Shown here in pieces: positions 1 through 14,218 of a DNA stretch of 64,000 nt. Position numbers and translations under genes: made by a program. The stretch is from Cryptomeria japonica (taxonomy: Eukaryota > Streptophyta > Pinopsida > Cupressales > Cupressaceae): positions 824,615,396-824,679,395 of the forward strand of contig NC_081414.1 of the NCBI RefSeq assembly GCF_030272615.1, in the 5' to 3' direction. Each line of letters starts with the position of its first letter. Position 1 is the first letter of the stretch. The notes below the pieces were generated by a model. The model searched no databases. It was given only the letters and a program-made list of their open reading frames with translations, and was not told where the DNA came from.

Positions 1-3000
1 GAAGATTAAAAAATATATATATGAAATTTTCATCAAATTATGGTAGTTGTACACCAGATGTTTTGAAAATGTACTTTATAGTCAATTAAAAATTAATTAA
101 AAAAATATATTCAATAAAAAAATAAGAAAAAATATTCTCATCAATATTTGGTGTCTTAGGTATCTTTTCCCAAAAGGATTTGCAAACATTCATTTATTTA
201 CATCAAAATATGGTGGTCGTACACATGTGTGGTATGGTCCTAAAACAAGCATTTTGAAAAAGTGGTTTTTAAACATGCCTACTAAAAAGCAATTTCTACC
301 ATGTGGGTATTGAAATAAATTACATATTTGAGAATTAGACTCGGAGCACTACATTTTCTATTACTAAAGTTTTTTCAGATTCAATCTCAGTACCTCAAAT
401 TTTAACATCAATCGACAAAAAATTTGAAAAATAGGGAAAACACTTCCACTTTTTGCCCAAAAGTGGGACTCAACTTCTTGCACCCACTCTGATATAAACC
501 TATTTTAAAATTTATAGTATCATTATGCTCAAGCCATTTGGGGAAAAAAAAAATCCAATCTCTTAACTATTTTTCTCAAACCTAGCATTTTGTTTGTCCA
601 TGTGAGTGCTCCATTCGTAGTTAATAAATCTAAGAGTTTATTCATCTAGATAAATGAATTAAAATAATTTTTTGATTGAGTGGCCCTTCTTATACCTCCT
701 TGTTTGTGATTTTAGGTCAATATTATAATAAATATTCATGTGTAGCATGTATAATTAATTTATTTATTATGGGCTTTATAATGTTTATAATGATGAATAA
801 TTTTGTATGATTTTTCAAAAACCAATCATAAAGTGTGATAGAACTTTGGAATTTCACCAAATTGTAAATTCTTTGTTAGTTTCTTCACAAAGTAATGGGT
901 TTGAGGATAAGGACCTCCTACTTAGAATATCCATTCAAGATCCCAAATTTGGTTTAATCATTGTTTAATTTCAATAATGTATCCTACCTTACATTACAGA
1001 ATATTATTTTTTAATTCTCCCTAATTGATAATTTATCTCAATTTTTTGTAATTGTAAATAGAGGCGAGGATTGTATTTTTTTCTTTAGTGGTATCTTTCT
1101 CTAGAAAAATTAGTTGGGGATTCTATTAGGACCTTTTCCCAATTAAAAAAATATAAAGATTACATCCGTAAATATTGCATTCACAATAGAATAAATTTCC
1201 ACAATAGTCAAGTATAATAAATTTATACAAAAAACATGAAGAAACATTAAATTACCATTACAAACATAAAAACCAAAAAATAGTGAAAATATATAATTAT
1301 GCATGCTACTCTCTACAAACACCACGACCACAACCAACAATAGATCATATATAGCAAGAGAATCAACAAACATCCTAATGCCAAAATACTGAATTCTCTA
1401 CAACATTGCAATCCACTAGGTATTGAACCTGTATTGCATTAGGGTTCTAATTTACATTTGCCAAGACTCTAACAACTATGGGATCAAGTAATGGGAACCT
1501 ACTTTATGAAATGAGTTGTTCTTGATCTAAACCCTATAGTTCTTATTTGCAAAAATGATTAGAATTATGAAGTTACTAGAGAACTCTACATGACATTGAT
1601 TATGAAACACCATAAAAAATTTCAACACCTTTTCTACATCTAGACAAAAATAATGACAAAATAATAACTTGTGATGTACTAGCTTCAATTCTTTATTATC
1701 CATGAGTATAAATCCTAAAGGAATTGAATGAATGTTCTTAACACCATCACTAATGATTTTCTTCCACAGTTACCACCACCTCTTCTTTAGTTTCAACACT
1801 TCAATATCCTTAAAATGTGTAGAAAATATAGAGCACATAATATATGTATACACTCTAAGCCACATTATGGATATAACTACTACCAATCACTATGAAATCC
1901 TCCCTCAAATAAGCCTTATAATGTAGGGAACATGATTGTCCAAACTAGAGGCAATTATTTTGTTACAAGTGAAGGTCTAAAGTAATCTCTTATCTATTAG
2001 TTGAGCTCCTCTTAAAGAATCCCTTTCCTTCTATAATTGATGCGTGATTATTATGGTGGAAAGAAAATTATAGACCACCTGGAAAGAATAAAAACAAATC
2101 ACCAAAATACCATCCCGTAGAAAATTACTAGTAATGAGACATAATAGTCAAAAACCACCATTTTATAAAACACTTAATTATATGTTCTCATGCACACTCC
2201 ATAAATATAAAGATATGTTTTATTGCAATAGATTATTACACTATTATCTTAATAGACCAAGATTCATACTAACTATTTATAATACCTAAACTCAAAAACA
2301 TAATATTGTCAAACATAAATAGAAATATAATAAGAGAAGGCGTGACTATCAAACATAAAGACAAAAACTTTACAAAAGTTTTCTTCTTCTAAGATGATGA
2401 AATCCTTGCTGTCATTCTACAAATGTTTGGTATGGATCTCATCAAAGTATTTACTGGATCATTTTATATGATGATTCTTTGGTGAAAACTACAGCTGCTG
2501 TAAATGTAAAACAGTTTTGTATTCTTAATAAAATGATTCCCTTGCTTTGAGTGTAGATGTAGACAAATTACCGAACCACAATAAACTCTATATTTTCTTT
2601 TGTCTCGTTGTGTTTAATTTCTGCACTATTTAAACTCGTTCTCTTCCTATCTCTTCCTATCACTTATTGCTTACAGCCTGTATTTTATCCTTTGATCGAG
2701 ACTTCTACTCTGTGGATTGTGATTTGCATGTTGAGGCCCATATATCTTCAGTACTCTCGTATTGTTGGCTGATCTGCCATTAGACACCACACATTTCTTG
2801 TTGTAGATCCAATTATTTTGCTACAGGTTTCTTGTCTTGGTAACCAATATTCTGGCCTGCGATTCAAGACCAATTCTTTTGATTAGGTTGCGTTTATTAA
2901 CTGTTTGGCTGTGATTTGTGCAAGTGCCTATTTATATTGCAGAGCTTTATTGCAACTGGAGTAAGTGCATTATTAGTGGTTTATTTTGAGTGGTCCACAT

Positions 3001-5777
3001 TGAGTTTGAAGATCCGAATAGTGGCCTCCATGTTTGCCGTGAGTGGTTGACATTGATTAATTGAGTTGGAGCATCGAGTATGAACAAATTTAGGTGTCTA
3101 GAGTCATGGATAAGGGAATACAATCTAAAATAGGAATCTCTTTCTCTTCGGCAAGGGGAGAGTCCTCTATGATAGAGAGGAGATATACTATATGGCCTCT
3201 AGAAGAGAAGTTAATTGGATGTCTTGAGAAGGCATATTAGAAACAATCATATTCTTATGTCTTCCAGTCTTGACTAAGTTAAATAAGAAAGTTATATTTT
3301 TGTCTCCCTCCAAGAATCAGTTAATCTGGGCCTTTTCTTTCTAGAATATTCATTCATGCGATTCACATTCCATAATATCTTTCATAGCTTTAAATTCTTT
3401 TGAGAGACCCCTCCAAACAAATACAATCTCTATTCTTCTAGGTGATAAAATCCAATTGATTATAGACAACCAACTTAGCAACAAAAATATTCCCAAAACA
3501 TAGTTTATTCTACTTCTTAAATTAATATTTCACAAATTGTATTCTTTTAACAAAATAGAACATAGAAATGGACCATAAGCTGACATACCTTTGCTCGACA
3601 TATCAACCATAAGGTCCTATATAGTGACGTCTCACAAAACCACACAAGCTAAAATTTAAAGGGCAGATTCTTTGTAACCCAATTGTGATAGATGAAAATT
3701 TTATAGGTTAGTAATATGAACCCCTCCAATCTAGAATCTTTGAAATAGAATTCCAATTGTTTTCAAGCTAGAAGCTATAAACTAAGAACCTATACATTCT
3801 CTTTGAGATAGATTACTTACCTCATCTCATGTTACTCCAAGTATACAAGCCATTATTAGGATTTATATCCACCAAATTAAATAAAAAAATAATATCTTAA
3901 AATATGGAGGAAGATGGCTCCATCCTATCCACTCCCCCCCCAGCTCTTCTCCTCTAGACTGGAAATAACATAGCCTCTAGCCAAGATTTAATGATATATG
4001 GGGCTAAAGACTAAACATATATAATATGAGACCAAATCTAATATTTATTAAGTAAATCAATTAGAGCACATTAGTAAACAAGATATTTTCTCTCTGATCA
4101 AAAATAGAAGAAAACATAGAAAGAGAATGTCTACTATAAATCTACCAATATGGATAGATCTTATGTGAGTCCCATAAACAAACAACACCCTAATGCACCA
4201 ATGAACTAACATCAATATCTCCACCATAATTCGGAAGCAATGTTGTACATATCTGCCACAAACAACTTAGACTCTTGAATAAAAACTAAATTAGGTGAAT
4301 GCACTTGAACCAAATCATGAACAAGATTTTTTCTAGGGATGTTGTTAATGCAAGGAGTTGAGTTGGTCATTTCTCATAAAAGATGCACTTATCCAAGAAA
4401 CCGCTACCATCCCAATTAAGGATCTCGTAGGAGGTTGAAAAATTGGGTTTAATGCCACCTTAATTAGTAGTGTCAAATTGGGTTCAAGGCCACCAAGTGT
4501 TCTATTAGTTATTTATGTTGCAGGTCCCAAATCCCTAAGGCTAGATAATATTTCAAGTGTCAAGGGTGTCAAACTTGGGAAGAGAAATATAAAAACTATG
4601 TTTAGGTAAGGCAACTTAGGAACAATTATTGAGATGGGTATGACCTCCTTCACATTTGGCTCTACAAGAATAAGGAGAGCTTCCTTAAGGTGCTACTTTA
4701 TATGATATCACAAGAATTAATAGTTGTATTGTTGCAAACCATACCCAATGTACAATGTACCTATATGTTTGTTCGAACAAATAGGACTATGAACCTTTAT
4801 ATCAAAAAATCTTACTAGGTAAGTTATTTAAACTATGGATATAACAAGTCATAGTGTAATTAGGCACTTACACGTGTAAGATAGGGAAAACCACACAACT
4901 AAAAGTAATTATATTTAATGTGCTAAGATAATGGAATGGGGAATATATTACAAACTAGTGCCTATACCTAACAAGCATAGAGTATTAGATTTATGCAAAA
5001 CATGAAACTAAAACCAAATGAGATACCTTAATTAAGATATGTTCCTAAAGACTAATTCACTCACATACACACATAAAATAGATTCTACACATGTAAATGA
5101 ATAAATGGTAGAAATTGTAGATCTTTCTATGAGTGTACTTAATAATCCAACAATAAAATTGTATATTTCTTTATTGATATTAATAAGATACATTACAAAA
5201 GATTTGAAATTATTTTATGGTCCTTCGACCAAATAATAAAAACTCATCAAGACAATAAACATAAGATTCCTAAAGACACTCCAACAATGCTAGATCTGCT
5301 AGTTACACTCACGGGTCAAAGTTAAAATGGTTCTACTATATATTTCAAACAATCCCACTTTGATGCAATCTCAAAATTACACTACCTAGAACTAAAAAAT
5401 GAAACACAAAAGGTTTCTTGCAATATTTTCTTCATGTCCACTATGCAACTTTTATGAAATATACTTTTTTGTACTCTCAAATGGTGTTTGATTGAGTCTA
5501 TTATTGTCTCCATGAAATATGCCCAAATCTAGAATAAATGGACATAACCACAAAATGATACATCATAAAGGGTGCCCATGCCTATCTTGGTTTGCTCCAT
5601 AAATCATGACAAATTAACCTGAATGTACTAGAAAAAAATGGAGGGAATGTTCTTCCTCAATATGTAGGTGTCTATATCATTAAAGTTGTAGTTAGTTTTT
5701 TCCATCAAAACCAATAAAGTTCTTGCAAGGTTTATTGGAACAATGGTCAACCTTCACTTTCTATATTTAAAACATAA
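1..5777. other. AT-rich gene-free flank
   Basis: No open frame longer than about 76 codons, no spliced coding signal and no recognisable repeat family were found on either strand. Short AT-rich runs dominate. The stretch near 2500-3100 is somewhat less AT-rich and could be old retroelement DNA, but no terminal repeats or protein motifs support that. Confidence 0.5.
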
Positions 5778-5936
5778 TCAATATTATCCCCTTTTCGGTC
5801 ACTAGAAAATGTGTGAATCCATTACCATTTTGGTGAATAATCATTTTTGTTTAAATAGTCAATATTATCCCCTTTTCGGTCACTAGAAATGTGTGAATCC
5901 ATTACCATTTTGGTGAATAATCATTTTTGTGTGAAA
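5778..5936. repeat. 81-bp tandem duplication, two copies
   Basis: Two head-to-tail copies start at 5778 and 5859 with TCAATATTATCCCC and end near TGAATAATCATTTTTGT. They differ by about one single-base indel plus the linker, so the duplication is recent relative to the surrounding DNA. It is non-coding. Confidence 0.85.
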
Positions 5937-6176
5937 ATCTGATCTAGAAGGTTGCCATATCATATTGAATTACTAATGGAATAATGGATGTGTAGGAGGG
6001 GGTAGATGAGTTTGATTAGTAAGAAGTGTGAGAGTTTTTGACTTCAAAGGTTGGGGATAAATCATACCTCATGCCTTTGGTCAGGATGTAAAGGATTAGG
6101 GGTGAAGGAAAAATCATATCATCAAAGTACATAGTATGCAAAATTTTTGAACAAGCAACTCCAAAAAGATAAAAAG

Positions 6177-7033
6177 AGTGTCAAAATATCATGGATTGCC
6201 CGAGTCAGACATACCTTATGATAGGTACCTGGGGAGAGGTAAGATTGAAATTATGACTTTAAAGGAGTACTTAATAAAAAGGATTTGGAGTCAAGGGTTC
6301 AAAGTTGGTGGAGATGGCATGACAAAAGGGTAATGTATGAAAGTTTGACAAATATACTTTATGAATGTTTTGAAGGGTGGGGAATTGAGATGTCAAGAAT
6401 ACATTGAAAATGTGTATGAGGGGAAGCTCATTACTCTGACTTTAATGGAATAATTGGAGATAAATATTGAGCTAGGAGTCAAAAGTCAAGGATGATGTGT
6501 GAAGGATACATGGGAAAGGGGAACTCCAATAATTTAGCAGGGAAAGAGAAAAAGGTATGATGGGATAAGGAAATTTGAAATTCCTATGCAAATGAAAGAC
6601 TTAAGTGTCAAAATATATAGGATTGAGAGTTAGGAATATCTTATGATAGCTTCTTGAGGAGAAGGAAGGTTGGAAGTTTGTCTCCAAAGGATTTTTTAAT
6701 AAAAAGGTTTTAAAGTCAAGGGTTGAAGTTGGTGGAGATGACATGCCAGGAGGGGAAAGTATGAAAGATTGCCAAATATACATTAGGAATCTTTTGAAGG
6801 GTGAAATTGAGATGTCAATGATGACATGGACAAGGCATATTTAAGTAAGGGGAAGACTGCGACTTCATCTTCAATAGATACTTCTATGAAAAATATTTAG
6901 TTAAGAGTCAAAAGTCAAGGATGATGTGTGAAGAGTACATGGGGGGAGGGAAGTCCAATAATCTATTAGGGAAAGAGCAACAAACATGATGGGATAAGGA
7001 AGTTTGAAATTCTGATATGCAAATTAAAGAATA
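6177..7033. repeat. about 427-bp tandem duplication, diverged
   Basis: Unit 1 (6177-6603) and unit 2 (6604-7033) both open with AGTGTCAAAATAT. They share ordered blocks such as GTTGGTGGAGATG, GAGTCAAAAGTCAAGGATG and ATGATGGGATAAGGAA, with many substitutions and small indels. A third copy appears to begin at 7034 but is lost within about 20 bp. No coding frame spans it, so it looks like an old local duplication. Confidence 0.8.
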
Positions 7034-8399
7034 AGTGTTTTGTGCAAACTTTTAGGGATCAAACTCTGAGGATATTAAGGAAATGTTATTAAGGGAAGCA
7101 CAAGTTTGAAACTCCGATGCTTAAAAATTTCTAGGGCTTTGGGTTAGGGTTTTGGGGCTTAGATGGATGATATGTCATTAGGGTTTTGGGGCTCAAATGG
7201 ATGGTATGTCAGCATGAGAGGATTTGATTGTTTGAGAGCTTTACTTAGAAGAATTTTACAAGGTAAAGGACTAGGATGTTGGGATTTGTGGAAAGGTATG
7301 TTAGGATGGACAACCCCAAACGTTTGAAACTCTAACAACTTCTAGAAACCTAAGGAAACGATCCAAACACACCCAACACTTAGACATTTTGTATTTCAAT
7401 AACAACCGTGGACATAGTGAGCACACAATGGATGTTACAGGGTAGCACTTAGGTGAAATTTGACTCATGATAAACCCATTGATATTATATCAAATTAGTT
7501 ATAGAAGATGGGTTAACACAAGGTAACATGGACTCCACAAAGACAAATTTTAGAGACAACAAAATGGATGCCAATACAACCTAAACTAAAAGTTTTTGAA
7601 AATGATAAGATTAAAGGTTAGATCTAGACTATTAAAAAATGAAGACAAAAACACAAATCCGATTTAAAATAAATATTAAATTTAACATCAAATATACTAT
7701 TTAAAAACTAAACTAATATATAAATAAATATCTAAAAATATCAAAATAAAATCCAAGATATTTGTTTAATCTCTTTGATTTGTCTTTTCTTATTCTTTTC
7801 AACAGGATTATGTCACCATGTTGTTTTCCCACGTATGCATTCATCATGGTCCAAGTAATAAAAGATGTGGTTGAGTAAGTCTCAACAATCCATTTTCTTC
7901 ATATTTACTTGGTAAAGACCTTTACTTACCTTTACTTACCTTTCTTACCTAAAATAAATAAAGAAATAAAAATGAAGTAAAAGCTACATAACACAACGTG
8001 GGGTTAAATAACTTATAGTAAAATGCATTGTATGTCATAAATGACGTGACCCCAAGTTTACATTGTCAATGATTTATAAAAAGGCAATAAAACGAAGTAA
8101 TCCAAACATTCAACTTTACTATTCTTGAAGTGATAAATGCTTCCATGACTTGGACATAATTTTTGATAAAATAAATTAAATATTTATTATATTATTTTAG
8201 CAAAAAGTATGTAATATTAATCTAAAAAAGTTAATCGAATGGAATTATATTTTGAAATGAAAATAAAAACAAATTTAGTTAATATTAAATATAATATATT
8301 AGTTATAAATTAATTTCAATAATATGAATTTTTTTGGATGATAACTTCTTTTAGACTGTAAAAATTAAGTAGTTTGTATTGTGTTTAGTAAACTTTTTA
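7034..8399. other. gene-free AT-rich DNA
   Basis: A short local duplication near 7130-7205 (TTAGGGTTTTGGGGCT twice) is the only structure seen. No gene is supported. Confidence 0.45.
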
Positions 8400-8530
8400 A
8401 CATGATTGGTGACGCTGGTCCAACACATCCTTCCATACCATGTGGGCTGGGGGAATACTAGACCTTGTGATCTCATGCTTTACCAAGGAAGCTCTCGCCA
8501 ATCGAACTAGGGCATGACCCTTTGGAGACA
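8400..8530 (-). repeat. possible tRNA-derived SINE-like head
   Basis: Read on the minus strand, the block contains GAGCTTCCTTGGTAAAGC followed by ATGAGATC. This resembles the D-arm/A-box part of a tRNA (TAGCTCAGTTGGTAGAGC). About 20 bases later GGTCTAGTATTCCC is a poor B-box match. It is less AT-rich than its surroundings. No tail or target-site duplication could be fixed. It may be a decayed SINE or chance similarity. Confidence 0.22.
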
Positions 8531-11499
8531 TAATTAAGGAATATGCCATTGATCTTATTAATTTTGTAGAATCAATTAAATTATAATCCTTTGATAACTT
8601 TAAAAATAATTAAACATGTAAATGTAAAGAGAAATTAAAAGATTATTAAGATAATTTCTATGAGTTTAAATATAAATAAATGTTTGAAAGCTTTTGGAAC
8701 GAGTGAACATGAAAAGATAAATGAAAGTCGTATAGTATAAAAAACCATCGATTTTAAAATTGAAGACATGTTGTTGTAGGGGAATGCAATCTATCATACA
8801 TAAATTTAGGTTTATTAAATAAATGTAAGTAATACAAAGTACAATTTATTTAGATATAAATGAGGATTTTGGAAATGATACCTTTTTTTTGAAAATTAAA
8901 TGTAATGGATTAGGTTATACAAATTTTGGAATAACAATGAAAAATAATGTTGAGGCGATATTGAACTAATTTGTTAATGTTTAGAAATTAATATTTTTGG
9001 TCTACTTGATGTCTTAGAGTTATAACAAACTCAAAATCCTTTATGAGTTAATCTTTAACGACATTTATCATGCGTGGCATGGAATTGACCTCTTGGTCAT
9101 GATCTAGTACTTTATTAACTTTTTTGAACTAGTTTGTTGGAATCCTTGTTATCTAATAATGTGTAAGCATAATGATATTTAAAAATATCATAGGGAAATT
9201 CCTAGAATCTGAGGGTCATGTTCTCCTCCATCAACTTCGTTCATAGACTATTTTTAAAATATTGTTTAGTGATCTAAAATACCAAATCAAGGCACGTAAT
9301 GACCTATGTGCTAATTATGATGCAATTTTTTTTTTTAATGTTCCAAACTACTGTGTTCCTATAATGAATGGTCCTTTTAATTATTTGATGCACTTTATGA
9401 TTATAATACTTCCAGGATGTGTTTAAGTGCACAAATAAATGTCTTAAATACCAAGACACAATGAATAGTCACACAAACATGTATCAAGTTAGCTCACAAT
9501 GACTACTAAAAAATGGTAGGAGCCAACATTTCTTAAAATAACTTTTTAATTTTGAGATCAACCTCAAGTACTATATGATTGACTTCGAATAAGGAGATGG
9601 GTGTCTCAAGGTAAGGAACACATGTATGAAAGTGTGGGCTAATGATGGAACAAATGTGTGAAAATAAGTGCAAATAGGTTTAGCATAAGGTTGAATATAT
9701 AGAAATACACGTAAGTGAGAGTAAAGATGGATAGGGATTCAAGAAAGGGCCAAAATTAACACAAAATGATGATGATGAAGATCCAAGATAGAGCATAGTT
9801 AAGCTTTTGTAAGGGTGAAAAGTATGTCCCTTACACTTTTAACCCTTCTCCTTTGTTTTGCATTGATTTGCATGGGCATCTTAAGTGTGTTTCCTTAAAA
9901 CATGGTTTTGATTATTTTGGTGCTCATGCACTGACCCTAGTCTTTAATTTACACTTGGAAATATTAGTGTTGTTTTAGTTCTTAAACTAGCACATTCTTT
10001 GCTTAGCTTAGAGGCACATTAAATAGATTGATCTAGGTCAAAACTAACACATGAGGGATAGACCCACTTTTTAAAATCCAAAATTTAATATGGCCCTATA
10101 TCAACTTTGTTTCAATTAGTTGTTATGTGCCATTTATTGCACCAAAAGGTTTAAATTATGCATCTAAAACATGAATAAAGGATATAATGTCAAGTCATTA
10201 TCCATCATCTATGATCATCCTTAAGCAATCAAAACCATTCCCTACAAGTAGTCATGATACTTAGATTCACTTATATCCTTATCATAGCTTTGTTCCACAT
10301 TAGCTGTTTCAATTAAATAATCACTTTTACCAACAAGTATCAAAATGTCAGTTCTTACACTATGTGACCTTATCACTCATTGCACTTTTGTTCAAGTCTC
10401 AAAACCTTCATTAGCTTAACCACATCACTATTAGTTGCATTTGTTGCTTGACACATTTTCTAGCTTTATCAAAACTATGGAATTAATTAGATGGGGTTTG
10501 ATGAAGGTGAAATGTGGGAATCTATTTTCCTTCTTCTCCTTGAATAGAAAATTACAATGATGATCTTTTATAGAATCAAATTTTCTATTTACATGTGTAG
10601 GTACATGTGAGTGTTTATTGCAAGTACTAATGAACTACACACCATAGGTTCAAGACCATGCAGAAGTTTAGGGGCACAAGCATGAGTTAAAACCATACAA
10701 AATATCAAAACTATTGATGTGAGATCGACCTTACATAAATCTTGAGAATGATTTGGTTCATTTTGCATCATTCCACTTCCAATACACCCAAGATTAAACA
10801 ATTTTAAGCTATAGTTAAAAAGTTATTGTCCTACTAATAGTCATCTATTTGTTGACCATAAAAATCTACAAAATCCTTTTACAATACTTGATTCTCAAAT
10901 TTTTAAATTCTATCATATAATTTGTTACATATTCTATCACAACTATAAATTAAATTAATTGAAAAATATTGCTTCATTAACCTTAATTTTTGAAAAGAAA
11001 TATTCTTTTATTTTCTCTTCAACTTTTAGTTTCTAAATTATAATCAATGCTAATTTACTACATGCTACCCTCTAATCTAACTAAGATTAGAGATATCATG
11101 ATATGCTTATTATGAAAGACCTTAATTTGATGGTTAACTTTATGTCATAAATTATTTTTGTGAGAATCATATATTTAAAAATATCTTCCAAACACTCAAA
11201 CATTTTATAATCATATTGTTGACTTCGTGAACGTTAAATTTTCTTCTTTTTCTTCTTCTTCATAAAAGACAATCTTCCTAAAAATTTAATCATATTTTAA
11301 AATTTTTCAATAGAATTGTACCACCATCAAAGATACAATCTTTATATAGGACCTTCCCTTCCATTTGGACAATTTCTTTGTTCCAACCTCGTACAATTCC
11401 CACATAGTAGTTTGTGGGCCACACAAACATAACTTGAATTCTTGAACTCTTCAACAACTACCATTGTGCACAAACCAGACAAAATCATAGAATCATACT
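8531..11499. other. gene-free AT-rich DNA
   Basis: No open frame above about 70 codons, no repeat structure and no RNA gene was recognised on either strand. Confidence 0.45.
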
Positions 11500-14139
11500 T
11501 TCATTACCTATATCGTTGGTCCTAACCTTAGTCTCTTTTCGCACACACCTCATTGAATATTCGCGCTTCTAACCTGATCTGCCTTCATTTCATGATAATC
11601 AGGCTTTGCAATTTATTAGGATCTCTTCGAGTTTTTGTATGTTTTTTTCTTGGGTGTCGAGTTGTATCTGGCTCAGATAGGTATTTATTTTAATCTTCTC
11701 TCAGTTGAGTTGAGATATCATCGTTGACCAATGTAATGATGAAATGGGTTTATTTCAGGAGCTGACTGACGTTATTGGGTTCTTTTTATAATCTCCTATT
11801 ATAAGAGAAAGAGGATTCGAAAGGAGAGATTGATAAGGGGTATGTTTGTTTTGTAATGCATTCATTTTGTCTCGTTAATTTTGGTTTTGAATTTTAAACG
11901 AATGAATGCACTGAAATATGAATCAATATCTGAACGTTCTGTGATGTTTTAATCAATTAATTTGCATATGTTGTAGCTGGACAATTTATGAATTCTGCAT
12001 ACAGTAGTTGTTAAGTCGAATATGGGTAGCCCATTTAATTGCTTTTTGATACCCATTTGCTCTTTCATTTTTTTGGGACGTTGCATACAATATGTTGTGA
12101 TTTACAGAGGTCTAGCCAGTTCAGGCGTTTGGGGATTTTGCTTCTGCAGATTGCTTTGATTATTATTCTGTAAAATGGGAATAGGAAATTGCATAATTTT
12201 GTTTACGTTCCTGGAGATTATTTTATTGCATAAAGATTAGAAACAAATCGAAAAGCCGACACATCATCCCTCCCTCCTTCGGCTCTGCTGCAGGGACTAA
12301 GGGGTAATTCCTCTGCCAAAATCTGCCTAGGACTTGTACCTGGTCTCATCTCTTATTTCATTATACGATACCCAATCTGGTAGGGAAGATCCTTTTCCTA
12401 GTAGGAAGAGATGGAATTGCTGGTCTTTTGCTTCCGGTAGAGCCGGAGTATTTTTCACTGATGTTAGGTGCACTCCCCAGGTCGTAGTCAGATTGTCCGT
12501 GAAGGCAACAGATAAGCACATTCATGCATTTGGGCCAGTTAGCCTCCGTGGCTCAAATCAAACAAAGTTAAAGGATACACGTTTTAAAAGCTCAAGCCGT
12601 TGAATAGTAATAGAGCCCTCACCAGCGAACTGCAGCCAGGTCACAGGTACACCTTCTTAACTGCATATATGCTAATTTTTGTCGGACGACTCTTAAACCA
12701 AAGACCAAAGAGAGGGTTGATCGGCATAGGATTTGGATCCACATTAAAAGCCCAAGGTTAAGCAGACTTAGGGAGAGCAATTGCTTCAGTTGATTTTTGA
12801 AGTTTAAGTATTACTGAAAACAACATATTCGTTCTTGGTTTGTCAGTGAATGGAATCTCAGTAATGTTTCGATCAAACTAAATGGATAAAGGAAGAGAAG
12901 AAGAGAAGCAAGTCGATCAATTTGGCATAGTGCTGGAAATTGTATAGAATTTTGCTAATTTTACAGTATTTAGATCTCAACATTGAACATGGCATATGCT
13001 ACTTAAAGTTAGTTTTTCTCGAGTTTATAGTAGCCAACCAAAACCCAACGTCAAACATTTCATTGCAGGATTTATTGCTCTTTAGTTTTGAATCACAATA
13101 ACTGCTCTGTTCTTTTTCTTCTTGCTTCCCACCATTTTTTACAATATCCATTTTTCCTAAGTCTTTCTACAAAGGTCAAATTACAGTGATTCTTGGTGTT
13201 GTTACGGGTTATTTTAGGTAACACAACAACTATTCTCTCACTCTATGAACTTTCAGGACACTGGTGTTCTCTTCAGGACGAAAGGCCTTGTTTTCAAGCA
13301 AGGGACTCGTTTAGTTAGAATTTACACTGCTCGCTACATACTTTCCGAGGAGGTGCTGCATGTTGGATTTCTGATTTATGGGCTGAGCTTTATTGGGTTT
13401 ATCCTATCTTATAAAATACTATTGTCTTGTTCAAGATAAATGCTGATCCGATTTAAGATTATGAAACACAATCTAAGCTAGTTAAAATCAGGTAACTAAG
13501 TAAACGTATGGTTTGCATCACTGGGTAAGGTGACTTAAGAGACTTTCACACCCTCCTAAGATACTACTCTGTAAGAAAGTAAGTGCAGGTACAGAATGAA
13601 GCAGATGCATAGGGTCCAAGGGTGATCCAAGACACTGTGGAACCATAAGCAGCTTAGGACAGTCCCTACCTGACAGATTTGGTTTCAACTGAACTTATCA
13701 AGCTTGCATGACATAAGATTAACCTGTTTGGTCCAAACAGAGCTATGAGGGTAGCTGAACACAATCCACATTTGACAGATTAGCAGATTCTAGCAGATCC
13801 AAGGAAAATCATATATATTTGGGATTCTGTCCTTTTAAAGTTTTGAGTTTTTGGGATCTCCGTTAAGTCTAATTTCTGATATTTGGCATAAATACCCTCC
13901 TTTGGGGTCATGTAATTTCAGAGTTTTGGAGTTTTATGTTGTTTGTGCAGCTGAGTAAGAAGCAAGTTGCAAAGCAAGGCAATCATGGTAGAGTATTGTG
14001 GAAGTGCTTTGAAGTTCCACAATGTTTTTGGAGATCTCTTTGAAGTGAATTGGTTTGTAAATATTGGAAGGAGACCATATTTACCCTGATTGGGTTTCTC
14101 CAGGGTAATCTCTAGTGTTGAATTTATGTTTTCTTGCAG
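11500..14139 (+). other. upstream region of the host gene, promoter and leader not resolved
   Basis: This stretch should contain the promoter and any 5' UTR exons of the gene coding from 14972. A plausible donor (CAGATAG followed by GTATTT) lies near 11680, which would fit a first leader exon at about 11.5-11.68 kb. A block at about 12260-12645 is less AT-rich, is open for 89 codons on + from 12334, and ends near CACAG followed by GTACACC. It could be an alternative leader exon or old repeat DNA. None of this can be decided without transcripts. Confidence 0.25.
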
Positions 14140-14218
14140 GTTTCAGTTCTCTAGTTGTTTTCAGTTCATGTTTTGCAATATTACAAAAATCACAGCACCT
14201 GATCATCACAATTCTAAG
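14140..14218 (+). other. candidate 5' UTR exon of the host gene
   Basis: The acceptor TTTTCTTGCAG ends at 14139 and the donor TTCTAAG|GTAATT follows 14218, giving a 79-nt non-coding exon with canonical ends. The next acceptor is at 14948, just before the coding exon. This is inferred from splice signals only. Confidence 0.25.

Noticed and set aside
7130-7205. TTAGGGTTTTGGGG motif as interstitial telomere repeat
   Set aside because: Only two copies, embedded in a larger local duplication, not a TTTAGGG array.
12334-12603. 89-codon ORF upstream of the host gene as an independent small gene
   Set aside because: No promoter or polyadenylation support and an equally open antisense frame; more likely leader or old repeat DNA.
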